Origin: Rattus norvegicus
Lineage: Eukaryota > Chordata > Mammalia > Rodentia > Muridae
Assembly: GCF_036323735.1 (NCBI RefSeq)
Contig: NC_086034.1
Location: 16,965,501 to 17,029,500, forward strand
Direction: 5' to 3'
DNA length: 64,000 nt
A model generated the notes under the pieces. It ran no database searches and was not told the origin of the DNA. It was given only the letters and a program-made list of their open reading frames with translations. How positions within the stretch are numbered: position 1 is the first letter of the stretch; every line of letters begins with the position of its first letter. This document shows, piece by piece, positions 54,937 to 64,000 of the stretch. The position numbers were made by a program, and so were the translations under genes.

Positions 54937-57900
54937 TAACTGCCAAAGAATACGGAAAAATTCAAAATCTATAAAAGGATTTCTCATTTCTGATATGTAA
55001 GAGATTATCCTGTTTATTTTTGATAGGTAGGTTAGGCTGCCTCGCAAGATGTCTAATTATTTTAGCATTTAAGTTTGCCATGCTTACCAATTATATTACT
55101 TGTTACACTCAGTGTTTGTTCTTACCCAGATAAGATCTGTGACCAGATTAGTGATGCAGTGCTGGATGCCCATCTCAAGCAAGACCCCAATGCCAAGGTG
55201 GCCTGTGGTAAGAGACAAGTTCCCTTTTTTTGCTGGAGACCTGAGTATGTTGGAAAAAGAAGTTCAGGGTGCACATAGATCGTAGAGTCATATTCAAGTC
55301 CAAAGTCAATGTCCTCCTGTCCACAGGAGAGTTCTTCTTTAAGTGACTTTCTTATGTTGTATCAGGGCAGGAAACATTTCTAATGATGAAACAGATTCTT
55401 TACCTAGAAGTTGATGTTAGATGTCATACAACCAAGACTAGCAGAAGGCTAGGTGGCAAACATGGATTCCCTAGCAAAGGCTTGACTTGGGAGTGTGCAT
55501 GTGCAGGGCTTTCTAAGTTCTTAGATGAATCCTTCAGAGAAAATGAAGAGCTGGAAATGCTTGAGGCTGTCTAGAGGCTCATTGGATGGCTATGCGTGTC
55601 CAGCTCCTTCGATTTCCTTTCCTAGTTTGTGGTGTGCCTCAGATGCTAAATTAATTTATGCATCCCATTTGCCAGCACCAAAGAACAGCAGTTCCATTAA
55701 CTACCCATAACCAAACCAACTGCCTTCCAAAGGGCCAGCAGCGTTGAATAAAGCACTGAAGCCCTTGTCTATCCACGCCGTCCACCCATGGCCTCTGGGA
55801 GTCCCTGTAGGCAAAATATCTTTACTGTTGTTTGTGGAATAAGTTCTCCAGCATCAAATCCTTGTGTGCTAGAAGAAGGCTTTGTTTCACAACACATCCC
55901 TTGACTTAAGAGTGTGGAAGATCCATGTCTAATCGTTGACCTTCCTGATGGGGAAACAGTGCTAGGTACACCCCAGGCTCTTTGCCTTACCTTATGGTGC
56001 AGGAGGCCCCTGCGTGGAGACCAGTGTACACTGTCACTGTCTGTGCTTTGTCCTGTCCTCTGGGAAGACCTTCCTTCCTTCTCTAGAGGCATCTCAGCCC
56101 ATGACATGTATGTCAAGCCCCCATGTTACTCTTAGAGTAAATCTCACCCCGACAGCATTGAAACAAACACTTTTCCGTAAGATTCTGGCACTGTATCCAC
56201 ACTAGATCTGAAGCTAGGGCTCTTGCTTCTGTTTTTAAATATTCCATTGAGAGCCTCTCATGGTAGATATTTATGTGATTCCAGTTCTTAAAGAGAAATT
56301 CCTTTTGAGAAAGTTGGTCTGTCTCGATCTATAGATCAGAATCCACATGTTCTGGCATTCTCTCTCTCTCTCTCTCTCTCTCTGTATATATATGTGTGTG
56401 TATGTGTGTATGTATGTGTTTGTGTGTGTATGTTGTATGTGTATGTATATGTTTATGTGTGTGTGTGTATGTGTGTGTGTTTGTGTGTGTATGTGTGTGT
56501 TTGTGTGTGTATGTGTGTGTGTTTGTGTGTGTATGTGTGTGTTTGTGTGTGTATGTGTGTGTGTTTGTGTGTGTATGTGTGTGTTTGTGTGTGTATGTGT
56601 GTATGTGTGTATGTGTGTATGTGTGTATGTGTGTGAGTGTATGTGTGTGTATGTGTGTGTATGTGTTTGTGTGTATGTATGTGTTTGTGTGTGTATGTAT
56701 GTGTTTGGTGTGTATGTTGTATGTGTGTGTATGTGTGTATGTATATGTGCATGTGTGTGTTTGTGTGTGTATGTGTATGTGTGTGTATGTGTTTGTGTGT
56801 ATGTATGTGTGTGTATGTATGTGTTTGGTGTGTATGTTGTATGTGTGTGTATGTGTGTATGTGTGTGAGTGTATGTGTGTGTATGTGTGTGTGTGTTGGG
56901 AGAGGATGTGTCACATGCAAGCTACATGACTGGAGACAGGTTAAGTAGGTTGTCCAAGATAACAGAGTTAGTAAGTACTTTGTACAAAACTCAAATACAA
57001 CTCATCTTTTTCAAAGCTTCGTTCTTCTACAACACTTGCAGATAATCAGTGATTAGTGCTGGAGTTGTTCTTTTTGTTGGCACAGTTATTCTTTCTTAGA
57101 AACTACTCCTCACGAAGCCCCCAATGAGTCATTCCATCTTCGTTTTGATAGGTATAGGCGCTTGAGCTTCTATCTGCTGCCCCATGACTACTACCTACCT
57201 TTCTTTCCTTACAGAGACAGTGTGCAAGACAGGGATGGTGCTCCTGTGTGGAGAGATCACCTCAATGGCCATGATTGACTACCAGCGGGTGGTGAGAGAC
57301 ACCATTAAGCACATTGGCTACGATGACTCTGCCAAGGGTAAGGATGGGTTCGCTCAGTCTGTGTGCATGTAGGTCTCTGGCTGTGTCCATTTCCCATACT
57401 GAGTCAAGTCTAATCCTTCAGTTTTACAGAAGTAGAAATCCTGTCTGGATGGTAAACATTCCTAGACCAAGGTCTGGCCACCTTCTGTGGCGAATTACAG
57501 CTGGAGGGGCCAGCATGTACCTTTTCACTATTGACAAGTCTCATTTAAGGCCCTGCTTTCCTGGCTTGCAGAAGCTTTGAGTGAAGCTCCAAATGAGGGA
57601 GGTGGCCCTCTAGTGACAACATGCTCTGTGCCAAGCAGGGGTGCTAGTGTCTACTTACGTCATCTGACGTCATCATTCCAGAATACCCTGGAGTGTTTCT
57701 TAGACAAATGAGGTCATTCTGGCTTAGAGTATAAAAGACAGGGTGGCTTGGCCAGTACTTTTCACTCAGCTATACTCCGTTTCACTACAGATACAGAAAA
57801 TGATGCCTCATTTTCAAGCACCTGGGCCTAAATATAGGCAAAGGAGACTGGAAATCCAGGTTAGCACCCATGCCAGGTGATAAAGGAGCTGAGCCTCAGG

Positions 57901-60354
57901 GAAGAGGTATAGGCCAGGCAAGGAAGTAAGGGGACAAGGAAGCACCAGGTAAAACAAACAGAACTGAGAGCGTCCCAGAAGATGCCACTGCTTATGCCTG
58001 GGCATGGCAGGAAGCAGCTGAGCCTGGGGGTGAATCAGGAGACCAGGGGATGGCACCTGCTTGCATAGACATTTTGGTGGAGCCTTGATTTGTCCTTTAT
58101 CCACCTCAGTTTCCTGGAAAAGGCTCAGACCTGACTTCCTCAAAGTTCTACTATGGCTTCTTGCAATTAGCATTCATGCAATTTAAATTTCATTTTTTTC
58201 CAGACTTATTTTTCTAAAAGAAAATTCCCTCTGACTCTCTGTTGGACTTCTTTCAATTTCCAGAGGTCACTGTGAGAGATGTGTTGACCTAGAACAATCA
58301 TGAGAAAGACCACTTCTTGGGGTGTGGGGATATTTTAGAATGTCTAGAGAAACAGTACATGCAAGTTAATTTTCCATTTAAGATGTGTGGCCTTTATAGA
58401 AGAAAATTATAATCCTGAATAACAGCATTTTGGGGCATTACCATGTATAGCCTCTCCCTGTTATACTCTGAGAAGTCAACTTATTTGCATCTATACCTTA
58501 TTCAATTCCATGCCTTGCATTAGGTTGCAAAGAACATTTCCATAAGGCACGTTCTTTAGAAAGGATTAAATGTCTGTTGAGCCCAACTATGGCAAAATTG
58601 AACTCAGTTAGCACCAGGAAGAGGTATTATTTCTACTCAATGATTAGAATGGAAATGGAAATACTCAAATTGGCCCCCTCTAAAGATTACCCATTGAGTT
58701 TTGCATCAGAAACATTCACTGGGGAATGGTGGGGGTGAGAAGGAGACAAAGAGCCAAGCAAACCACATGCTCGGGGTAGAGGGACTACTTGGCTTCAAAT
58801 GACTAGCTCTGAGGTGTTCTCTGTGAATCTGCTCTCATCTTATGCAATATTGGAGTAGAATTGCGTGGGTAAATGTTCAAGGACACTAACTGGGAGCTGG
58901 TCAAGTTTAGGTGTCGGGGGAGGAGGCAGAGGAGGAACATTCCATCCAGAGATACCTTGGGGAGGTGGAAAAGTACATAGTGCTTAAGGCTAGACCTAAG
59001 TTTGTTGTCTACAGGAGTTCTGGCTCCCTGACAGGGGTTGCTGGTAGTGAGGCTTCCTTGAGCTCGCATACAACATGCAGAGGACCACCTCAACTTTCTA
59101 CTGCAACTTGGCAGATGGGGACTTGGTTCCAGAGTTGTAGCTTTGTCATAGGACCCCCAGCTCTAGGAGTCTCTCTAGAGAGTTCATATACGTGGTACTT
59201 ATTATTCAACATGTGTGCAAATAATAAATACACACACATACACACATATACATACATATATATATCTACGGGTAAGGTATATATAGTTGGGCTTCTAAAT
59301 GGCAATATTTGAAAGACCCTTGATTTTCAATCACTGCAGTGATATTCTATCTCTTCTCTCTCCTTCCCTCCTTCCCTCCCTCCCTTTCTCCCTACATCTA
59401 TCCCGCTTTCTCTTTCTTTTCCTTTCTCTCAGACAGGATTCAAAGTGGTCCAGACTAACCAAAAGTGGCTTTCTGCTTCACTTCCTAAGTGCTGGGATTA
59501 CAAACAGGACCATGCCCTGCTAGTGTTTTGATTTTCAGGTGGGATTCTGGAGGGTTTTCTGGGATACTTAAGGGAGCAAGGCCATATGTTGCTTACCTGC
59601 TCATCAGTCAGAATGTCCTTGATGCTGTCTGGCTGGTACCATTGTTGTGGGTTGTCACATTTCTGTGTAGGATAGCCTTTTAAAAAAAAAAACCAAGATG
59701 TAATTGAATACAATAAAATATATCATGGAGAATATTCTCTTTTAAAAGAGTTCTGCATGACCTTGGAGGCAAATATGAGGTCTTTCAATATCCTGGGCCT
59801 CAACTGTGAACCAGAGGCTACCACCCCTAACACTAAATGCCACACCAGTGACCGAGAGGTCCACCAAGAAACTTACAGTCCTGTCTTGACACATGTCCCT
59901 ACTCGGCTTACTTCTACCCAGGCTTCGACTTCAAGACCTGCAATGTGCTCGTGGCTCTGGAGCAACAGTCCCCAGACATTGCCCAATGTGTCCATCTAGA
60001 CAGAAATGAGGAGGACGTTGGTGCAGGAGATCAGGTATGTCAGCCGTGTGAGGGGTGGACCAGTGTGGTGTTTGAACTGAGCATGAGGAGAAGCCTGCTG
60101 AGTTAATTATACTCTTGGGTGGTCTCATCACTCTGGAGACATGGGGAGGATCCTGACTGCAGTAATCTGCAGTTGCTACCTGGCGGCCATGTCAGGCTGT
60201 GTGGTAGAGGCCTGTGATTGCTAATGACAGATTTAGTCTCCTTTCCTCCTTCCAGAGTGTTGGAGGTCAGAGGCAATGTCTTCTCCTTCTAAAATGCCAA
60301 ACACAACAGTGTTGTGTATGAGAGAGAAATTCTGCATAACTGTTGAAGCACCAA

Positions 60355-60418
<64 letters not shown>

Positions 60419-60608
60419 TTTGAGACTGTGGCTGCTGAGTTCTAAGGTAGCTGTCCTACTGCAGGGTCTGATGTTCGGCTATGCCACTGACGAGACAGAG
60501 GAGTGCATGCCGCTCACCATTGTTCTTGCTCACAAACTCAACACCCGGATGGCAGATCTGAGGCGCTCTGGTGTCCTTCCCTGGCTGAGACCTGATTCTA
60601 AGACTCAG
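51833..60608 (+). CDS. Mat1a: Mat1a, first five coding exons (partial gene)
   Basis: This encodes liver methionine adenosyltransferase (MAT I/III), which makes S-adenosylmethionine from methionine and ATP, releasing phosphate and pyrophosphate, in the hepatocyte cytosol. Exons at 51833-51926, 55130-55207, 57215-57337, 59922-60034 and 60465-60608 join to 184 codons starting MNGPVDGLCDHSLSEEGAFM. Visible family residues are GEGHPDK (27-33, with His30 and Asp32), VACE (Glu58), the signature GAGDQGLMFGYA (132-143), Cys121 (the known nitric-oxide-sensitive residue of the rat liver enzyme) and RPDSKTQ with Asp180 and active-site Lys182. The full protein is about 396 residues, so the C-terminal half lies right of the window. 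SEEGAF, MAMID and NTRMADLRRSGVLPW match the rat enzyme as I remember it. All introns are GT-AG. Confidence 0.97.
52246..52396 (-). repeat. ID SINE in Mat1a intron 1, 13-bp target duplication
   Basis: The minus-strand ID has its head at 52311-52383 and a T-rich tail broken by Gs (52259-52308). It is flanked by AGGAACAAGTTTT at 52246-52258 and 52384-52396. It sits only about 330 bp after Mat1a exon 1. Confidence 0.95.
52397..53089 (+). other. Mat1a intron 1, no repeat recognised
   Basis: Unique-looking intronic sequence with no exon signal. Confidence 0.4.
53090..53195 (+). repeat. Decayed B1/B4 SINE
   Basis: TGTAATCACAATACTTGTAA and AGAGCAAGTTCAAGGCAAAC keep the B1 order on the plus strand. 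Confidence 0.55.
53536..53665 (+). repeat. ID SINE in Mat1a intron 1, 15-bp target duplication
   Basis: The plus-strand ID (53551-53650) is flanked by AAAAAGTTGACTTTC at 53536-53550 and 53651-53665. Confidence 0.95.
53752..53940 (+). repeat. B2 SINE, diverged
   Basis: GGGGCTGTAGAGATGCTCAG, then GGCCCAGCATCCACTCCAGC, and an AATAAAGAGAAATCTT end. This fits a decayed B2-family element. Confidence 0.7.
53941..55129 (+). other. Mat1a intron 1, right part, with (TA)n tract
   Basis: Holds an AT microsatellite of CATATATA and TATACATA units at 54885-54938 and otherwise unremarkable sequence up to exon 2. Confidence 0.5.
55130..55207 (+). CDS. Mat1a: Mat1a coding exon 2
   Basis: A 78-nt exon between a CTTACCCAG acceptor and the donor GTAAGA. 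It encodes DKICDQISDAVLDAHLKQDP and NAKVAC, ending in phase 1. It is symmetric (phase 1 to 1). Confidence 0.97.
55208..56357 (+). other. Mat1a intron 2, left part
   Basis: No repeat or exon recognised. Long open frames at 55769-56205 have no domain features. Confidence 0.4.
56358..56900. repeat. TG-rich array with TGTTTG and TATG variants and higher-order duplication
   Basis: A (CT)n start (56358-56383) leads into about 515 bp of TG/TATG/TTTG repeats on the plus strand. From 56460 to 56600 a roughly 20-bp unit (GTGTTTGTGTGTGTATGTGT) recurs. From 56701 the segment GTGTTTGGTGTGTATGTTGT with its neighbours recurs identically at 56821, a 120-bp higher-order period. All the long Cys/Val- and Thr/His-rich frames here are artefacts of the repeat. 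Confidence 0.97.
57215..57337 (+). CDS. Mat1a: Mat1a coding exon 3
   Basis: A 123-nt exon between a CCTTACAG acceptor and the donor GTAAGG. It encodes ETVCKTGMVLLCGEITSMAM followed by IDYQRVVRDTIKHIGYDD and SAK. It is symmetric (phase 1 to 1). Confidence 0.97.
57604..57737 (+). promoter_or_regulatory. Intron-3 promoter-like module in Mat1a
   Basis: Within about 130 bp lie a CTCF-like GGCCCTCTAGTGA (57604-57616), TTACGTCA (57655-57662), a perfect CRE TGACGTCA (57665-57672), the half-site AGGTCA (57711-57716) and TATAAAAG (57730-57737). These are known CREB/ATF, nuclear-receptor and TATA motifs. Their grouping is seen in the sequence, but function is inference. It could be an intronic enhancer or an alternative start. 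Confidence 0.45.
57738..59405 (+). other. Mat1a intron 3, right part
   Basis: Apparently unique intronic sequence with a short CA/TA-rich patch at 59230-59275. No exon is seen. Confidence 0.4.
59406..59520 (-). repeat. Decayed B1 SINE
   Basis: CTCTCAGACAGGATTCAAAG and CTAAGTGCTGGGATTACAAA resemble the reverse complement of a B1. Confidence 0.6.
59922..60034 (+). CDS. Mat1a: Mat1a coding exon 4
   Basis: A 113-nt exon between a TTCTACCCAG acceptor and the donor GTATGT. It encodes FDFKTCNVLVALEQQSPDIA and QCVHLDRNEEDVGAGDQ. It includes Cys121 and ends inside the GAGDQG signature, in phase 0. Confidence 0.97.
60361..60417. repeat. (GT)n microsatellite before Mat1a exon 5
   Basis: 57 bp of uninterrupted GT dinucleotides, ending 47 bp upstream of the exon 5 first base. 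Confidence 0.98.
60465..60608 (+). CDS. Mat1a: Mat1a coding exon 5
   Basis: A 144-nt exon (48 codons), phase 0 on both sides, between a CCTACTGCAG acceptor and the donor GTGAGC. It encodes GLMFGYATDETEECMPLTIV through LRPDSKTQ. It carries the second half of the ATP-binding signature and active-site Asp180 and Lys182. A (GT)n tract lies 47 bp upstream of it and an (AT)n tract about 88 bp downstream. Confidence 0.97.
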
Positions 60609-60694
60609 GTGAGCTGCATTCATCACCCTCACAGCCCTCCTTACAGGAACTTCAAGTACACCGAGTCATTGTGGTTCTGGGCACATTTTCCCCA

Positions 60695-60696
<2 letters not shown>

Positions 60697-60753
<57 letters not shown>

Positions 60754-60779
60754 ATATATCACATATATATGATATATAT
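60697..60779. repeat. (AT)n microsatellite after Mat1a exon 5
   Basis: About 55 bp of perfect AT dinucleotides followed by TATATGATATATATCACATA-type imperfect repeats. Confidence 0.97.
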
Positions 60780-63700
60780 ATTCATTTGCCAAAAAGATCT
60801 GTATTTTAATTCATCCTTTTACAGCACACACACACACACCACATGCTTGGTTATATGCCCTGTTATCCTCCCTTATCTCCCTCCCACTTCCACCAAGCCC
60901 TTCTTCTTTTTTCCAGTCCTCCCTCCCACTTTCATGTGTTTCTCTGTATGGATAGCCCACTGCCTTTAATTATAGTTGCTTGCATGAACATGGGTAAAGG
61001 GGTTGCTTATTTGAATGAAGGTAACTGACCATTCGTGGCCTACATTTCCTCAGGGAGAGTGCAATGTTATGCGCCTTTTTCCTATCCACAATGAAGCATT
61101 GACTGGCTCAACCTTGTGCAGATATCATGCAGAGAGGCCAAGCTCCCCTGGATTTATGGATGCAATGTCGTGTCGTGTCTAGAAAACAGCATTTCACAGC
61201 ACTCTTTCCCGCCTTCTGGCTATTCTCCTATTCTTTCCACACCCTCTTCCACCTTGTTCCCTGAGCGTTCAAGATGGGAACATTCCATTTAGGGATAAGT
61301 ACTCAACGATCGCTTGTCCTCAGCACTTCGATCTGCTAGGAGTCTCTGCCTTGCCATCACCGACTGCAGACAGGATCTTCTCCGACCACAGTTGACACAT
61401 TAGCAGTTTGGGAATATAAATGAAAGTCCGTAGAAGGCTGCTTCACACCACATCTGTTTAGTAAAACAACATTGGTAGGCTCTTCACTGGGCTTACGCTC
61501 TCTCCAGTCATGTGCTATACAGTGCCAGACGTGAATCTCCTCTTGTGGGGGGAGCCTCAAATCTATGTGGTTGATTACACCTTACTCATGCTGTTTTTAA
61601 GATGAAAATAGTCTACTTAGGTACTCAACGCATTATCCATTTTGAAACTTATCCATTATCCATTTTCACTTATTTGAAAACTCTTTCAGGCTAAATACAT
61701 TTCCCATCCTCACCCTCGTCAAAATTTATTATAAAATTATTCAAAAACTCAGACAGGCTTAAAAAAATAATTCTACTTTTATTTCATCAGCACACGTAGA
61801 CTCCGATGGTAATTCAGTTCCTGCCACAGTTTTACATCCTTGCCAGTTTCAGACATGGTGGCCATGAGCACACAGGTCTTCCCACCATGAGCAGGCCTTT
61901 TCTCCGGAAACCCTTTCCTTGTCTTTACCCTTGACTTGTCCCACTCCAGCCCCACGGGCCTTGACCTCCCTCCCCATCATGATGAAATCCCTTTCAAACA
62001 TTAGCACACACTGAGGCTCCCTGACCCTCTTCAGTCTCCCGATGGCCTTTGGACAATGGCTGCCTGCCCTGGCTCCTTTTTCATGTTCCAAAGGGTGATG
62101 CTCCAAGGTCTTGGCACATCTTTCCCCACATGCAATCTTTATCTCTTCACACACTTGGCTCATGAATCTTCCAACCCTGGTCCCTCCAAATCAGCAGCCC
62201 TGTTTCTTAGCATGGCGAGCTCACATGCTGAGAGGCCGTCCTGTGCTGCTCACTATTACCTTTTACTCAGCAGAGGACTGGGTGGTGCCCTCCGTCTCCA
62301 TGGTACTAGTGTCTCATGTTTCCCCGGATGAGCATCCCTTTCACCACAGCCCAGCCTTTCTTGGACTGGTCCCTACTTCATCCAAGCCAGCAACAGTACT
62401 CTGTGCCCCCAAAAGGTTCTCCCTGCTTGCGAGCCACAGTTAATTTTTCCTCATCATCCCCTTCTCTTCAGAATTCTCTATAGTTTTTACTTCCTGTGAG
62501 AGGAGAGCAGAATGCACATGACATGGCAGAATTTAGACTTCGATGCCATCCCACTATAACTTTTCTCTGCCATCCCTTTTCTCAGCATCTCCAATTCACT
62601 AGCATCATCCCCCTTGACCTACCCTTGGGTCATAGGGCACGTACACCATTCTTCAACTTATTTGTGTTTTTTCTTCAGGGTCAGCCATCTCCATATCCTT
62701 GTGAACACCTCTTGTGGCCCCACTAGACTGTTTTCTCTTTCTCTCTCTTGTACTTGTAATTGCAATTGATGCTTTTCTGGCCCAATATGGTGCATGTAGT
62801 TGTGCCTAGTTATTCCAACCACCAAGATCCATCCTTCTCTCTGGGTAGGTTTCATACTGATTCCACTTGGGGCAACTGAATGTGCTTATGGTCCTAAAAA
62901 AAAAAAAACATTTCGTAGGGCTTCTTGTGCTATTTGTATGACTTTCAAGGTAGAGTTGGGGCCATCAGGATCTCTCAAATATTGCTGGAGATTATGGGAC
63001 AGAAGAGCTAACAGGTAGACTGCGGTGGTACCAAAAGAAAGGGCTTAGAAATGTGGAGTTCCACAGAAAAGACCATCCCAGAGTAGGGGTGGGCAGAAGA
63101 CAACAGGCCTCCTGAAGTTTCCTTTCCCTCCGGTAAGGGAGGAACAGAGGGAGTGCTTTGAGCTCCTGTAGCTGCAGTTAGAAAGGCCTCATTCATTTCC
63201 CCTGCATAAGAAAGTGGTTTCCAAGTCTTAGGAGCAGTTAGGGAAAGAGGGAGTCTAAGGGGGTGTCCTTTCCTGAGAGGATACATTGAGCCTCCATAAG
63301 ATGCAATGTATATGCCTGTCACAGGGGACCATGGGACACCGGACAGCCCAGCTGCCTCTAGGCAGGCAGTGCTGTTCCAGGACAGTAACTGGCCTCCTCC
63401 TCCACAGCCTCGTTGTAAAGGATTTCCCTTGTCACCTGTGTTGACTGTGACCAGGATGAGTCTTTCCACCTGAACAAACTGTTGCTGCTGATACTTAGAA
63501 TCAGGGCTGGCAGTCCAGTGGCTATTTTTGTACCAGGTCAGAGCTCTGTTTTCCATAGTGTGTTTTTGCCCATATCTGCTGACAGGACGAGATAAGAGCA
63601 GAGCTCAGGCCTTTGCCCTGTCATGCCGTTCCTGGAGCTCTGCAAAAACACAGCCTAGTATTTGCCCAGTAGGGACAGAGCCATCAGGGCTCAGTGGAAA

Positions 63701-64000
63701 GCAGATTGGTTGGAGAATTGTCTCAAGACTGAACCTCCTCCCAAGGATACATGAGATAACTCTGATCCTGGAGCCTACCAAGGGTCTCCATCCCCACTCT
63801 AGCTCCCCCTTGTGGAGTCCTATGTGAGGGTAATTCCCGTGTGTGGACAAACAAGGATTTAAAGGTTAGTCCTCAATGATCGTGTACCTGCCAGTCTCAC
63901 TAGGGTCAGATGGTAGATGGCCAGGGCTCTTTCTGTGTCTTCTTCTGGATGTCTTTCTGTTGCTTTTTGGACCAGCAGGACACTGAACAGAATTCTGATA
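60780..64000 (+). other. Mat1a intron 5, open at the right edge
   Basis: No Mat1a exon 6 is present up to the window end, since no segment encodes the expected VTVQY start of that exon. I see no confident repeat in this stretch. It contains a minus-strand open frame of 182 codons (63008-63556) without recognisable domains. Confidence 0.5.

Noticed and set aside
56347..56929. Several long Cys/Val- and Thr/His-rich open frames
   Set aside because: They are translations of the TG/TATG array, which has no stop codons in those frames.
57651..57737. A separate gene promoter rather than a Mat1a element
   Set aside because: No open frame or first exon with a good donor is seen downstream within intron 3, so only a regulatory module is proposed.
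63008..63556. Minus-strand open frame of 182 codons in Mat1a intron 5
   Set aside because: About one open frame of this length is expected by chance in 64 kb (rough estimate from stop-codon frequency). It has no recognisable domain and lies antisense in an intron.

Overview
The window is mammalian nuclear DNA from a rat, almost certainly Rattus norvegicus. Three things show this: many young ID (BC1-type) SINEs with intact target-site duplications, rodent B1, B2 and L1 elements, and a coding sequence whose translation carries residues I associate with rat liver methionine adenosyltransferase. It contains parts of three multi-exon genes with GT-AG introns. There is no prokaryotic or mobile-defence content. 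Most long open frames come from SINEs, LINEs or simple repeats.

Layout, left to right. (1) 1630-2223, minus strand: the first two coding exons of Dydc2, running off the left edge. (2) 2224-15657: an intergenic or 5'-exon region full of repeats. It holds a short GC-rich, CpG-containing stretch at about 10.14-10.6 kb with a perfect palindromic RFX X-box, which I take to be the shared promoter region of the two divergent DPY30-domain genes. An LTR-like pair of direct repeats lies at 12009-14909. (3) 15658-29877, plus strand: Dydc1, five coding exons giving 158 codons, with its stop codon and a poly(A) signal at 30024. (4) 30.0-51.5 kb: a gene-free interval. It holds a nearly full-length but broken L1 on the minus strand (41588-48376, 14-bp target-site duplication), several ID and B2 insertions, and a CTCF-like motif near 32.3 kb. 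(5) 51833-60608, plus strand: the first five coding exons (184 codons) of Mat1a. The rest lies beyond the right edge.

The order and orientation Dydc2(-) / Dydc1(+) / Mat1a(+) is the mirror image of the human MAT1A-DYDC1-DYDC2 order as I remember it. Dydc1 and Dydc2 encode small DPY30-motif proteins, probably of motile cilia and sperm flagella. They share an identical first-coding-exon design (147 nt, 49 codons, phase 0), as expected for duplicated paralogues. Mat1a encodes the liver enzyme that makes S-adenosylmethionine and has no obvious functional link to the Dydc pair.

The most interesting non-coding signals are four. One is the X-box between the divergent Dydc genes. Another is a compact promoter-like module (two CRE-type sites, an AGGTCA half-site and TATAAAAG) inside Mat1a intron 3. 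A third is a 57-bp (GT)n tract 47 bp before the symmetric, active-site-bearing Mat1a exon 5. The last is a 540-bp TG-rich array in intron 2 with a 120-bp higher-order duplication. I found no clearly undescribed gene system.
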